Origin: an uncultured Acidovorax sp. | Lineage (GTDB): Bacteria; Pseudomonadota; Gammaproteobacteria; Burkholderiales; Burkholderiaceae_C | Length of the DNA: 61,437 nucleotides | Direction of reading: 5' to 3' | NCBI GenBank assembly: GCA_913774625.1 | Contig: CAJYHL010000003.1 | Coordinates: 1 to 61,437 of the forward strand | Part shown: positions 40,119 to 49,275 of the stretch, one piece after another | Layout: each line of letters starts with the position of its first letter | Numbering within the stretch: position 1 is the stretch's first letter | Notes under the pieces: model-generated | Database searches by the model: none | The model's input: only the letters and a program-made list of their open reading frames with translations | Told to the model about the DNA's origin: nothing | Translations under genes and position numbers: made by a program

Positions 40119-40194
40119 TCACGCCAATCCCTTGCTTCTGATTCGGTCGTGCAGCGTGCGGCTTCCGCGCGGGCCGCGACGCCCTGACATGCGC

Positions 40195-40638
40195 TCAGCG
40201 CAGCACCAGCACCGGAATCTGCGAATGCGTCAGCACGTACTGCGTCTCGCTGCCCAGCAGCAGCCGCTGCAGGCTCTTGCGGCCGCGTGACGCCATCACG
40301 ATCAGGTCGCAGTGGTGCTTGGTGGCGGCGGAGATCACCGTCTCGGCCACCAGGTCGGACTTGGCGACCACGGGCTTGACGGACACGTCGCGCGTGCGGC
40401 CCAGCGCCTTGACGCCGTCCAGCAGCGCCTTGGCCGAGGCCGTCCACTGCGACTCGATGCGCTTGATCTCGGCGGCGTCCAGCGACAGGCCGCCCTCGAA
40501 ATAGCTGCGCGGATAGCGCGGCACGACGTGCAGGGCCACCACCGCGGCGCCGCTCAGCGCGGCCAGGGACAGGCCGTGCTCCACGGCCTTGTCCGAAAGC
40601 GGCGAGCCGTCGGTGGCGATCAGGATGCGTTGGTACAT
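40195..40638 (-). CDS. Universal stress protein (UspA family)
   Basis: The 147-residue product has the UspA fold with the ATP-binding motifs ATDGSPLSD near the start and VMASRGRKSLQRLLLGSETQYVL toward the end (G-x2-G-x9-GS type). The start at 40638 has gagga upstream. A shared FNR-type site at 40707-40720 lies 68 bp upstream of the start, at a position that would suit FNR activation of this gene (site centre about 41 bp before a start near 40672). Usp proteins in many bacteria are induced by low oxygen. Confidence 0.92.
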   Translation of the reverse strand: MYQRILIATDGSPLSDKAVEHGLSLAALSGAAVVALHVVPRYPRSYFEGGLSLDAAEIKRIESQWTASAKALLDGVKALGRTRDVSVKPVVAKSDLVAETVISAATKHHCDLIVMASRGRKSLQRLLLGSETQYVLTHSQIPVLVLR

Positions 40639-40706
40639 GGAGGTCCTCACGGGGTTGGGCGCACTGGGCGAGGACTCCAGCTTAAGAAGCGCCCGCACCG
40701 CCTCGC

Positions 40707-40720
40707 TTGATGCAGGTCAA
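40707..40720. promoter_or_regulatory. FNR-type box between usp and ccoI
   Basis: TTGATGCAGGTCAA matches the FNR consensus TTGAT-N4-ATCAA with one mismatch. It lies between divergent usp and ccoI and could control both. Confidence 0.8.
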
Positions 40721-40755
40721 TGCACCCGCAGGGCTGGGCGCCTAGCCTTGGCGGC

Positions 40756-43158
40756 ATGCTGTCCCCATCCACCGCTTCGCATCCGGAACCTGTCCAGGCG
40801 CCGGACGCCGCCGGCCTGCTCGACGATCCGCAGGAGTGGCCGGCCTTCAGCCGGCCCGTGCGCGGCAGCGAGGGCGGGGAGGAGGGCGGCGGCGCCTGCT
40901 GGGAATCGCATGTGGTGCTCGAGGGCATGCACTGCGCGGCCTGCGCGCTCACCATCGAAGCGGCCCTGCGCAGCGTGCCCGGCGTGTCGCAGGCCGACGT
41001 GAGCGCGGCGGCGCAGCGGGCCCGCGTGGTGTGGCATGCGGGGCAGGCACGGCCGTCGCAGTGGATGGCCGCCGTGCAGCGCGCCGGCTACCGGGCCGTG
41101 CCGGCGCTGGACGCTTTCGCGCGCGAGCAGCGCCAGCGCGAGAGCCGGCGCGCGCTGTGGCGCTGGCTGGTGGCGGGCTTTTGCATGATGCAGGTGATGA
41201 TGTACGCATGGCCCGCCTACCACGCCATGCCGGGCGACCTCACGCCCGAGATGGAGCAGCTGCTGCGCTGGGCCTCCTGGGTCATCAGCCTGCCGGTGAT
41301 GCTGTTCGCCTGCGGGCCGTTCTTTTCCAGCGCGCTGCGCGATGTGCGGGCCGGCCGCATCGGCATGGACCTGCCGGTGGCGCTGGGCATAGGCATCACC
41401 TTCGCGGTCAGCACGGCTGGTACCTTCGATGCGGCCGGACCGTTCGGGCGCGAGGTCTATTACGACTCGCTGACCATGTTCGTCTTCTTCCTGCTCACCG
41501 GCCGCTGGCTGGAGCTGCGCCTGCGCAGCCGCACGGCCGGCGCGCTGGAGTCGGTCATGAACCGCCTGCCGGACAGCGTGCTGCGGCGCGGCAGGGACGG
41601 CGCCTTCACGCGCGTCGCTGCGCGCCGCCTGGCCGTGGGCGACACGGTGCGCGTGCTGCCCGGCGAGGCCTTCCCGGGCGACGGCCGCATCGTGCGCGGC
41701 AGCACCCAGGCCGACGAGGCCCTGCTGACCGGCGAGTCCACGCCCGTGCTGCGGGCCGAGGGCAGCGCCGTCGCGGCGGGCAGCCACAACCTGCTGGCGG
41801 CGGTGGACGTGCTGGTCGAGCGCGTGGGCGCGCAGACGCGCTTCGGCGCCATCGTGGCGCTGATGGAAAGCGCCGCGCTGCAGAAGCCCCGCCTGGCGCA
41901 GCTGGCCGACCGCATCGCGCGGCCCTTCCTCGTGGCCGTGCTGCTGGCCGCGGGCCTGGCCGCCGCCTGGTGGTGGCCCCGCGACCCCGGCCATGCGCTG
42001 ATGGTGGCGGTGGCCGTGCTCATCGTCACCTGCCCCTGCGCGCTGTCGCTGGCCACGCCCGTGGCCATGCTGACCGCCGCCGGCACCCTGGCGCGCCACG
42101 GTGTGCTGGTGCGCAACCTGCAGGGGCTGGAGGCGCTGGCCGCAGTGGACACCATCGTCTTCGACAAGACCGGAACGCTCACGCAGGGCGGCCTGGGCCT
42201 GGATGCCGTGCAGCCCGCGCCCGGCAGCGGGCTGGACCGCCCGGCGGCGCTGGCCCTGGCGGCGGCGCTGGCGCGGCATTCGCTGCATCCGGCCTCGCGC
42301 GCCATTGCGCAGGCAGCCGAGGCCGGGGCTGTCCCGGACGGCACGGCCCCGGAGCTGGCCGGCGTGCAGGAGCTGCCGGGCAGCGGCCTGCAGGCCCGGA
42401 CGCCGGATGGCGCCTGGCTGCGGCTGGGCTCGGCACGCTTCGCGGGCGTGCCGGCTGAGCGGGGCGCCGGCACGCAGGTGGTGCTGTCGCGGCACGGCCT
42501 GGGCGCGGACGGCACGCCTGGCGCGCCGCAGTGCCTGGCGCGCTTCGCGCTCAGCGAAAGCCTGCGCCCCGATGCGGCGGCAGCCGTGGCCGGCCTGCGC
42601 GGCGCGGGCCTGCAGGTGCTGCTGCTGTCGGGCGACCGCGATGCCGCCGCGCAGCGCGTGGCGGCGCAGGCGGGCATCCAGGAGGCAGCCGGCGACTGCG
42701 CGCCGCAGGACAAATGGCTGCGGCTGCAGGCGCTGCAGGCCCGGGGCCGGCATGTGGCCATGGTGGGCGACGGCCTCAACGACGGGCCGGTGCTGGCGGG
42801 CGCGCACGTGTCCTTCGCCTTCGGCCGCGCCGTGCCGCTGGCGCAGGCGCAGTCCGACTTCGTGGTGCTGGGCGATCAGCTCGGCCGCGTGCCCCAGGCC
42901 CTGTGGCTGGCGCGCCGCACGCTGCGCGTGGTGCGCCAGAACCTGGCCTGGGCGGCGGCCTACAACGCGCTGTGCGTTCCGCTCGCCATCGCGGGCTGGA
43001 TGCCGGCCTGGCTGGCGGGGCTGGGCATGGCGGCCAGCTCGCTGCTGGTGGTGCTGAACGCCGCGCGCCTGGCCCGCTGGCCGGGCGATGCTCCGGCCGG
43101 GGCCATTGCCGGACAAGCCGCCGCGGAGCAGGCCCCCGCCGCACTGGAAGCGGCCTGA
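40756..43158 (+). CDS. ccoI: Copper-transporting P1-type ATPase for cbb3 oxidase assembly
   Basis: CcoI delivers copper for the CuB centre of cytochrome cbb3 oxidase. The 800-residue product has an N-terminal metal-binding domain with GMHCAAC, about eight helices, the ion-binding motif VTCPCALSLATP, phosphorylation site DKTGTLT, the TGES actuator loop and the hinge GDGLNDGPVLAG. Its place directly before ccoS and ccoNOQP separates it from CopA-type exporters. The ATG at 40756 is preferred over one at 40720, which overlaps the FNR box. It has no strong Shine-Dalgarno sequence. Confidence 0.94.
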   Translation: MLSPSTASHPEPVQAPDAAGLLDDPQEWPAFSRPVRGSEGGEEGGGACWESHVVLEGMHCAACALTIEAALRSVPGVSQADVSAAAQRARVVWHAGQARPSQWMAAVQRAGYRAVPALDAFAREQRQRESRRALWRWLVAGFCMMQVMMYAWPAYHAMPGDLTPEMEQLLRWASWVISLPVMLFACGPFFSSALRDVRAGRIGMDLPVALGIGITFAVSTAGTFDAAGPFGREVYYDSLTMFVFFLLTGRWLELRLRSRTAGALESVMNRLPDSVLRRGRDGAFTRVAARRLAVGDTVRVLPGEAFPGDGRIVRGSTQADEALLTGESTPVLRAEGSAVAAGSHNLLAAVDVLVERVGAQTRFGAIVALMESAALQKPRLAQLADRIARPFLVAVLLAAGLAAAWWWPRDPGHALMVAVAVLIVTCPCALSLATPVAMLTAAGTLARHGVLVRNLQGLEALAAVDTIVFDKTGTLTQGGLGLDAVQPAPGSGLDRPAALALAAALARHSLHPASRAIAQAAEAGAVPDGTAPELAGVQELPGSGLQARTPDGAWLRLGSARFAGVPAERGAGTQVVLSRHGLGADGTPGAPQCLARFALSESLRPDAAAAVAGLRGAGLQVLLLSGDRDAAAQRVAAQAGIQEAAGDCAPQDKWLRLQALQARGRHVAMVGDGLNDGPVLAGAHVSFAFGRAVPLAQAQSDFVVLGDQLGRVPQALWLARRTLRVVRQNLAWAAAYNALCVPLAIAGWMPAWLAGLGMAASSLLVVLNAARLARWPGDAPAGAIAGQAAAEQAPAALEAA

Positions 43159-43160
43159 GC

Positions 43161-43304
43161 ATGGACATCCTCTATCTGCTGATCCCGCTGTCCGTGGTGC
43201 TGGTGCTGGCCGTGCTGGCCGGCCTGTGGTGGGCCGTGGACCGGGGCCAGTTCGAGAACGTGGAGCAGGAAGGCGAGCGCATTCTCGAAGACGAGAAGGA
43301 ATGA
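43161..43304 (+). CDS. ccoS: Cytochrome cbb3 assembly protein CcoS
   Basis: The 47-residue inner-membrane protein has one helix (ILYLLIPLSVVLVLAVLAGL) followed by WWAVDRGQFENVEQEGERIL, the recognisable CcoS pattern. It starts 2 bp after the ccoI stop, so it is translated with it. It is required for cofactor insertion into the oxidase in studied species. Confidence 0.93.
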   Translation: MDILYLLIPLSVVLVLAVLAGLWWAVDRGQFENVEQEGERILEDEKE

Positions 43305-43353
43305 GGCGCTACGCGTCCTGGGCTGCCCTTCGTCGAGGGGCGGTATCGACAGG

Positions 43354-43407
43354 GCTATCGATAGCGTGGCCGATAGCGCCGTGAGCGCCGTGAGCGCCGT
43401 GAGCGCC
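43354..43407. repeat. Palindrome and short tandem repeat before ccoN
   Basis: A perfect 12-bp palindrome, gctatcgatagc, spans 43354-43365. Four copies of agcgcc separated by gtg run from 43375 to 43407. They lie 55-108 bp upstream of the FNR box of ccoN and may be an expansion-prone spacer. Confidence 0.7.
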
Positions 43408-43461
43408 TTCGCGCAGGCGCATCAAGCATTCGCCATTCCCCTCGCGCCTTGTGGGATCCGG

Positions 43462-43475
43462 TTGATATGCGTCAA
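43462..43475. promoter_or_regulatory. FNR-type box before ccoNOQP
   Basis: TTGATATGCGTCAA matches TTGAT-N4-ATCAA with one mismatch. Its centre is about 60 bp before the ccoN start, and a class II start would fall near 43510. Confidence 0.82.
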
Positions 43476-43528
43476 CGGCCGCGGGCGGCACCTGCAAGAA
43501 ACTTTCCCTGCAATACAAGAGGTGCCCG

Positions 43529-44968
43529 ATGGATTCTTCTCAAACCCGTGCTGCGCATTACGACGATTCGGTCGTGCGGCAGTTCTCGATCATGGCTGTG
43601 GTGTGGGGCGTGGTCGGCATGCTGGTGGGCGTGTTCATCGCCGCGCAGCTGGCCTGGCCCGAGCTCAACTTCGGCATTCCGTGGCTCAGCTACGGCCGCC
43701 TGCGGCCGCTGCATACCAATGCGGTGATCTTCGCCTTCGGCGGCTGCGGCCTGTTCGCCACCAGCTACTACGTGGTGCAGCGCACCTGCCAGACGCGGCT
43801 CTTCGCCGGCCCGCTGGCCAAATTCACGTTCTGGGGCTGGCAGCTGGTCATTCTGGCCGCGGCCATCAGCCTGCCGCTGGGCTACACCTCCGGCAAGGAA
43901 TACGCCGAGCTGGAATGGCCCATCGACATCCTGATCGCCGTGGTCTGGGTGTCCTATGCCATCGTGTTCTTCGGCACGGTGGGCAAGCGGCGGGTGCGCC
44001 ACATCTACGTGGCCAACTGGTTCTTCGGCGCCTTCATCATCGCCGTGGCGCTGCTGCATATCGTCAATAGCGCGGCCGTGCCCGCGGGCTGGATGAAGAG
44101 CTATTCGGCCTATGCCGGCGTGCAGGACGCCATGGTGCAGTGGTGGTACGGCCATAACGCCGTCGGCTTCTACCTGACCACGGGCTTCCTGGGGATGATG
44201 TACTACTTCATCCCCAAGCAGGCCGGCCGCCCGGTCTATAGCTACCGCCTGTCCATCGTCCACTTCTGGGCGCTGATCTTCACCTACATGTGGGCCGGCC
44301 CCCACCATCTGCACTACACGGCGCTGCCGGACTGGACGCAGTCGGTGGGCATGGTGTTCTCGCTGATCCTGCTGGCGCCCAGCTGGGGCGGGATGATCAA
44401 CGGGATCATGACCCTCTCGGGCGCCTGGCACAAGCTGCGCACCGACCCCATCCTGCGCTTCCTGATCGTGTCGCTGTCGTTCTACGGCATGTCCACGTTC
44501 GAGGGCCCGATGATGTCCATCAAGACCGTCAACGCCCTGAGCCACTACACCGACTGGACCATCGGCCACGTGCATTCCGGCGCGTTGGGCTGGGTGGGCC
44601 TGATCACCATGGGCTCGCTCTACTACCTGATTCCGCGCCTCTTCGGCCGCGACAAGATGCATTCGGTGCCCGCCATCGAGCTGCACTTCTGGATGGCCAC
44701 CGTGGGCATCGTGCTCTACATCGCCGCCATGTGGATCGCCGGCGTGATGCAGGGCCTGATGTGGCGCGCCATCAACCCCGACGGCACGCTCACCTACACC
44801 TTCGTCGAAGGCGTGAAGGCGACCTATCCGTTCTACGTGATCCGTTTCGTGGGCGGCCTGCTCTATCTGGGCGGCATGGCCGTGATGGCCTGGAATGTGT
44901 GGATGACGGCCATCGGCGGGCGCTCGGTCACGGTGCGCATTCCCATGGTGCAGCCTGCCCACGCCTGA
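43529..44968 (+). CDS. ccoN: Cytochrome cbb3 oxidase subunit I
   Basis: CcoN is the catalytic haem-copper subunit that reduces oxygen at high affinity and pumps protons. The 479-residue, 12-helix product shows the metal-binding histidines in RPLHTNA (low-spin haem), [21 protein letters not shown] (CuB) and [11 protein letters not shown]. An N-terminal leader of about 15 residues precedes the first helix; agagg lies upstream. It starts the ccoNOQP operon, downstream of an FNR box. Confidence 0.98.
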   Translation: MDSSQTRAAHYDDSVVRQFSIMAVVWGVVGMLVGVFIAAQLAWPELNFGIPWLSYGRLRPLHTNAVIFAFGGCGLFATSYYVVQRTCQTRLFAGPLAKFTFWGWQLVILAAAISLPLGYTSGKEYAELEWPIDILIAVVWVSYAIVFFGTVGKRRVRHIYVANWFFGAFIIAVALLHIVNSAAVPAGWMKSYSAYAGVQDAMVQWWYGHNAVGFYLTTGFLGMMYYFIPKQAGRPVYSYRLSIVHFWALIFTYMWAGPHHLHYTALPDWTQSVGMVFSLILLAPSWGGMINGIMTLSGAWHKLRTDPILRFLIVSLSFYGMSTFEGPMMSIKTVNALSHYTDWTIGHVHSGALGWVGLITMGSLYYLIPRLFGRDKMHSVPAIELHFWMATVGIVLYIAAMWIAGVMQGLMWRAINPDGTLTYTFVEGVKATYPFYVIRFVGGLLYLGGMAVMAWNVWMTAIGGRSVTVRIPMVQPAHA

Positions 44969-44986
44969 GCTTGAAGGAGCCATTGA

Positions 44987-45619
44987 ATGTCTGATACATC
45001 CCGCACTGCATCCGCCGGCTTCACCCATGAACGGGTGGAGACCAGCAACTTCCTGATGATCGTGCTGATCCTGCTGGTGGTGGCCATCGGCGGCCTGGTC
45101 GAGATCGTGCCGCTCTTCTTCCAGAAATCCACCACCGAGCCGGTGGACGGCGTCAAGCCCTATACGGCGGTGCAGCTGATCGGCCGCGACATCTATCTGC
45201 GCGAGGGCTGCTACAACTGCCACTCGCAGATGATCCGCCCCTTCCGCGCCGAGACGCTGCGCTACGGCCACTACTCGGTGGCGGGCGAATTCGTCTACGA
45301 CCACCCCTTCCAGTGGGGCAGCAAGCGCACCGGCCCCGACCTGCAGCGCGTGGGCGGCAAGTACAGCGACGAGTGGCACCGCATCCACCTGAACAACCCG
45401 CGCGACGTGGTGCCCGAATCGAACATGCCGGCCTACCCCTGGCTGGAGAAGACCCCGGTCGATCCCAGCGTGGTCGCACCGCGCATGAAGGCGCTGCGCA
45501 TGGTGGGCGTGCCCTACACCGACGCCGAGATCGCCGCCGGGCCCGGCGAGGTCCAGGGCAAGACCGAGCTGGACGCGCTCGTCGCCTATCTGCAGGTCCT
45601 GGGCCGCGCGCTCAAGTAA
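44987..45619 (+). CDS. ccoO: Cytochrome cbb3 oxidase subunit II (mono-haem cytochrome c)
   Basis: The 210-residue product has one N-terminal anchor ([21 protein letters not shown]) and one haem c site [11 protein letters not shown] in the periplasm, with a likely axial Met in ESNMPAYPW. It passes electrons from CcoP to CcoN. It starts 18 bp after ccoN with aaggag upstream. Confidence 0.97.
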   Translation: MSDTSRTASAGFTHERVETSNFLMIVLILLVVAIGGLVEIVPLFFQKSTTEPVDGVKPYTAVQLIGRDIYLREGCYNCHSQMIRPFRAETLRYGHYSVAGEFVYDHPFQWGSKRTGPDLQRVGGKYSDEWHRIHLNNPRDVVPESNMPAYPWLEKTPVDPSVVAPRMKALRMVGVPYTDAEIAAGPGEVQGKTELDALVAYLQVLGRALK

Positions 45620-45662
45620 GCCGGTGCCGCCACCCCCCCGAGTCAAGCCAAGGAGTTCCGCT

Positions 45663-45800
45663 ATGGACATCACCACCCTGCGCATCGTGGCCACGCTGGC
45701 ATCGCTGGCGTGCTTTCTGGGAATCTGGGTGTGGGCCTTCCTGCGCCGCAACCAGGCCCGCTTCGAGGAGGCCGCGCAGCTGCCCTTCCTGCAGGACTGA
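45663..45800 (+). CDS. ccoQ: Cytochrome cbb3 oxidase subunit CcoQ
   Basis: The 45-residue product has one membrane helix (IVATLASLACFLGIWVWAFL) followed by RRNQARFEEAAQLPF, the usual CcoQ pattern. The start is preceded by aaggag. It is thought to stabilise the assembled complex. Confidence 0.93.
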   Translation: MDITTLRIVATLASLACFLGIWVWAFLRRNQARFEEAAQLPFLQD

Positions 45801-45879
45801 ATGACCGGCTGAAGGACGGACGGACTGGCCTGCAGGCCCGCCGGCCCGGCGGCCGAACGCACAAGAAACGAGAGAACCC

Positions 45880-46794
45880 ATGAGCGATTTCACCCACCAT
45901 TTCTGGTCCCTCTACGTGGCCGGGGTCACGCTGGTCGGCATTCTGGCCTGCGCCCTGCTGCTGTGGATCACCTCGCGCAAGAAGGTGGAGGCCACGGCCG
46001 ACAACACCACCGGCCACGTCTGGGACGAAGACCTGCGCGAGATGAACAACCCGCTGCCGCGCTGGTGGATGTGGCTGTTCATCATCACCATGGTCTTCGG
46101 CCTGGTCTATCTGGCGGCCTACCCGGGCCTGGGCGCCTTCACCGGCCGGCTGGGCTGGACGCAGCGCGGCGAATACGAGGCCGAGGTCGCCAAGGCCGAT
46201 GCCGAGCTCAAGCCGCTCTATGCCCGATTCGCGGAGATGAAGCCCGAGGACATGGCGCGCGACAGCCAGGCCATGGCCGTGGGCGAGCGCCTGTTCCTGA
46301 ACAACTGCGCGCAGTGCCACGGTTCCGATGCGCGCGGCAGCAAGGGCTTTCCCAATCTCACGGACGGCGACTGGCTCCACGGCGGCACGCCCGAGCAGAT
46401 CCGCCAGACCATCCATGACGGCCGCATCGGCGTGATGCCGCCCATGGCCGCCGCCGTGGGCTCGCCCGAAGACGTGCGCAATCTGGCGCACTACGTGCTG
46501 AGCCTTTCGGGCAGCCCGCACGATTCGCTGCGCGCATCGCTGGGCAAGTCCAAGTTCACGGCCTGCGCCGCCTGCCACGGCATGGACGGCAAGGGCAACA
46601 CCGCCCTGGGGGCGCCCAACCTCACCGACGACATCTGGCTGCACGGCTGGGGCGAGGCCGCCATCACCGCGATGGTCAACAACGGCAAGACCAACCAGAT
46701 GCCCGCGCAGGCCGGCAAGCTGACCGATGGCCAGATCGACGTGCTGACGGCCTACGTCTGGGGCCTGTCCAACAAGCCCGGCGCAGCGCGCTGA
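45880..46794 (+). CDS. ccoP: Cytochrome cbb3 oxidase subunit III (di-haem cytochrome c)
   Basis: The 304-residue product has two N-terminal helices (about residues 10-30 and 62-82) and two periplasmic haem c domains with CAQCHGSDARGSKGFPNL and CAACHGMDGKGN; Met ligands are likely in IGVMPPM and NQMPAQ. NPLPRWWMWLF before the second helix is typical. It receives electrons from cytochrome c or quinol-derived carriers and hands them to CcoO. Confidence 0.97.
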   Translation: MSDFTHHFWSLYVAGVTLVGILACALLLWITSRKKVEATADNTTGHVWDEDLREMNNPLPRWWMWLFIITMVFGLVYLAAYPGLGAFTGRLGWTQRGEYEAEVAKADAELKPLYARFAEMKPEDMARDSQAMAVGERLFLNNCAQCHGSDARGSKGFPNLTDGDWLHGGTPEQIRQTIHDGRIGVMPPMAAAVGSPEDVRNLAHYVLSLSGSPHDSLRASLGKSKFTACAACHGMDGKGNTALGAPNLTDDIWLHGWGEAAITAMVNNGKTNQMPAQAGKLTDGQIDVLTAYVWGLSNKPGAAR

Positions 46795-46800
46795 GCTTAC

Positions 46801-46824
46801 GGGCCGGCGCCTCGGCGCCGGCCC
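46801..46824 (+). other. Perfect hairpin between ccoP and ccoG
   Basis: Arms gggccggcgcc and ggcgccggccc (11 nt each) are separated by two bases, giving a 9- to 10-bp stem just after the ccoP stop. There is no T-run. It may stabilise the ccoNOQP message and lower expression of ccoGH. Confidence 0.6.
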
Positions 46825-46932
46825 TGCCGCTTACGGCCGGCCGATCAATCGTTCATCCGTCCGTTCGTCCGTTCTCCCCATCGCCAGAAGACCCGGGACC
46901 GCACCCGGGCCGCCCAGCCAGAGGCCCCCTCC

Positions 46933-48363
46933 ATGAAGCCCGCCCAAGGCCCGCCCGCGAAGGTCATCCCGATCGCTCCGGCACCGACCGCCACCGAATC
47001 GCTCTACGAGGCGCAGAAGAAGATCTATCCGCGCGCGATCAGCGGCGTGTTCGCGCGCTGGCGCTGGCTGATGGTGGCGCTCACGCAGCTGGTGTTCTAC
47101 GGCCTGCCGTGGCTGCAGTGGGGCGAGCGCCAGATGGTGCTGTTCGACCTGGGCGCGCGCCGGTTCTACCTGTTCGGCCTGGTGCTCTATCCGCAGGATT
47201 TCATCTACCTCACCGGCCTGCTGGTCATCTCGGCGCTCTCGCTGTTCCTCTTCACCGCCGTGGCGGGGCGGCTGTGGTGCGGCTTCGCCTGCCCGCAGAC
47301 GGTCTATACCGAGATCTTCATGTGGATCGAGCACCGGGTGGAAGGCGACCGCAGCGCTCGCCTGCGCCTGGACCGCAGCCCCTGGACGGCCGGGAAGATC
47401 GCCAGGAAGAGCGCCAAGCAGCTGCTCTGGATCGCCATCGCGGGCTGGACCGGCTTCACCTTCGTGGGCTACTTCGTGCCCATCCGCCTGCTGGGCGCCG
47501 AGCTGCTGGCCTTGCAGGGCACCTGGCAGATCTTCTGGGTGGGCTTCTACGGCTTCGCCACCTACGGCAACGCCGGCTTCATGCGAGAGCAGGTCTGCAA
47601 GTACATGTGCCCCTATGCGCGCTTCCAGAGCGCCATGTTCGACAGCGATACGCTGATCGTCACCTACGACCAGGCGCGGGGCGAACCGCGTGGCCCGCGC
47701 AACAAGTCGGTGGCCGACCCGCGCGCGCAGGGCCTGGGCGACTGCATCGACTGCACGCTGTGCGTGCAGGTCTGCCCGGTGGGCATCGACATCCGCCATG
47801 GCCTGCAGTACGAATGCATAGGCTGCGGCCTGTGCGTGGACGCCTGCAACACCGTGATGGACAAGATGCGCTACGCGCGGGGACTGATCCGCTTTTCCAC
47901 GCAGAACGGCGTGGAGCAGCGCTGGAGCCAGCCGCAGATGCTGCGCCGCGTGCTGCGCCCGCGCGTGCTGATCTACGGCACCGTGCTGGCGCTGCTGTGC
48001 GTGGGCATGCTGGCCAGTCTGGTGGTGCGCACGCCGCTGAAGGTGGACGTGGTGCGCGACCGGGCCACGCTCTCGCGCATCGTGGCCGGCGGCCGGCTGG
48101 AGAACGTCTATCGCCTGCAGATCATGAATGCCACCGAGGGGCCGCAGCGCTACCGCATCGGCGCCCACGGCCTGCAGGGCCTGGAGGTCGCCTCCGAGGC
48201 CGAGGTGGAGGTCGGCCCCGCCGAAGCGCGCTGGGTGGCCGTGCGGCTGCAGCTGCCCTATGGCTCGGCCGAGCCCGGATCGCATCCGGTGTATTTCGAC
48301 GTGCGCGCCGAAGGCTCGGCGGCGCAGGTGGCCGAGAAGTCGGTGTTCCTGGTGCCGCGCTGA
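46933..48363 (+). CDS. ccoG: Cytochrome cbb3 accessory protein CcoG (FixG)
   Basis: CcoG is an inner-membrane iron-sulfur protein linked to copper reduction during cbb3 assembly. The 476-residue product has about five helices, GRLWCGFACPQTVYTEIFMW, the EQVCKYMCPYARFQ segment, and two ferredoxin-like cluster sites CIDCTLCVQVCP and CIGCGLCVDACN, followed by a C-terminal Ig-like domain. Order and length are standard. Confidence 0.96.
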   Translation: MKPAQGPPAKVIPIAPAPTATESLYEAQKKIYPRAISGVFARWRWLMVALTQLVFYGLPWLQWGERQMVLFDLGARRFYLFGLVLYPQDFIYLTGLLVISALSLFLFTAVAGRLWCGFACPQTVYTEIFMWIEHRVEGDRSARLRLDRSPWTAGKIARKSAKQLLWIAIAGWTGFTFVGYFVPIRLLGAELLALQGTWQIFWVGFYGFATYGNAGFMREQVCKYMCPYARFQSAMFDSDTLIVTYDQARGEPRGPRNKSVADPRAQGLGDCIDCTLCVQVCPVGIDIRHGLQYECIGCGLCVDACNTVMDKMRYARGLIRFSTQNGVEQRWSQPQMLRRVLRPRVLIYGTVLALLCVGMLASLVVRTPLKVDVVRDRATLSRIVAGGRLENVYRLQIMNATEGPQRYRIGAHGLQGLEVASEAEVEVGPAEARWVAVRLQLPYGSAEPGSHPVYFDVRAEGSAAQVAEKSVFLVPR

Positions 48364-48434
48364 CGCTGCCGGCTGCGGGCCTTCATCTGGATTTTTTTGA
48401 AGCGGCACTTGCGCCGCGAAGGAGTGTGAGCATC

Positions 48435-48725
48435 ATGACCCCCACCGCCATTCCATCGGCCGCGCAGGCCGCAGGTCCCGCATCCCAGCCCTGGTGGCGC
48501 CACGGCCATGTGTGGCTCATCATCGCGGGGCCGGCCATCGTCGTGGTTGCCGGCTTCGTCACCCTGTGGCTCGCCGTGCGCCAGCCCGATCCGGTGCTGG
48601 CCGAGGACTACTACCAGCGCGGGCTCGACATCAACAAGACGCTGCGCCAGCAGAACGCGGCCGCCATGGCGCCGGCCCTGAAGGGCCGCAACCATGCGGC
48701 CACGCCCGCGCAGGACCGGCCCTGA
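48435..48725 (+). CDS. ccoH: FixH/CcoH-family protein
   Basis: The 96-residue product has one helix (VWLIIAGPAIVVVAGFVTLWLAV) followed by RQPDPVLAEDYYQRGLDINKTL, the FixH core. It is short compared with the about 150-residue homologues: the periplasmic part ends about 20 residues after this core. FixH/CcoH proteins help assemble cbb3 oxidase. It lies 71 bp after ccoG on the same strand. Confidence 0.88.
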   Translation: MTPTAIPSAAQAAGPASQPWWRHGHVWLIIAGPAIVVVAGFVTLWLAVRQPDPVLAEDYYQRGLDINKTLRQQNAAAMAPALKGRNHAATPAQDRP

Positions 48726-48773
48726 GCCGCAGTCCTCTGCCGATCACGGATTCCGAGAAGAAGGAGGAGACCC

Positions 48774-49061
48774 ATGCTGAAACAGCGCCTGATGTGGATC
48801 GCCTGGCCTGCCTTTCTGATGGCGGGCGTGATGGAGATGGTCGTCTTCGCCTGCGTCGATCCGCAGGCCCTGCACTGGGCCGACCAGCCGCTCGCGCTGT
48901 CCCGCGAAGGCGTCTATACCCTGGCCTTCTTCGTGTTCTGGGCCATCATCATGGCCTCGGGCGCGCTCACCACGCTGCTCTCGCTATCGCCCTTCGAGAT
49001 CAACCGCTGCCCGGTGCCTGAATGCGAGCGGCCGGCCGATTGCGCCAAGTACCAGCGCTAG
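48774..49061 (+). CDS. Small cysteine-containing membrane protein of the cbb3 block
   Basis: The 95-residue product has two predicted membrane helices (about residues 8-28 and 48-70) and ends in a short tail with three cysteines: Cys79, Cys84 and Cys90 (INRCPVPECERPADCAKYQR). A fourth Cys (27) lies near the end of the first helix. Such a Cys-X4-Cys-X5-Cys tail could bind copper or iron. I do not recognise the family, but its place after ccoH suggests a role with the oxidase. It ends 214 bp before convergent fnr. Confidence 0.75.
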   Translation: MLKQRLMWIAWPAFLMAGVMEMVVFACVDPQALHWADQPLALSREGVYTLAFFVFWAIIMASGALTTLLSLSPFEINRCPVPECERPADCAKYQR

Positions 49062-49208
49062 CGAGCGCCGTGACGGTGGTTCCGCGCCACCGGTCCGCCA
49101 GCAGGAGCGCGCACCCGCTGCGGCCATCGCCGCGGCTTGCCGGGCGGCCTGTGAGCTGCCCTGGGCTGCCGCGAATAGGGGATGCGATCCCTTTCACTTA
49201 TGACAATC

Positions 49209-49240
49209 GGCAGCGTCTAGTTACCTGTGTTTACGCTGCC
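49209..49240. other. Inverted repeat between the small membrane gene and fnr
   Basis: Arms ggcagcgt (49209-49216) and acgctgcc (49233-49240) are perfect over 8 bp with a 16-nt loop. A second hairpin-like segment (ggggcttt/cagcccc region) follows at about 49254-49270. They may terminate convergent transcripts. Confidence 0.4.
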
Positions 49241-49275
49241 CGAGCATCCGGCAGGGGCTTTCAGCCCCGCAGTTT

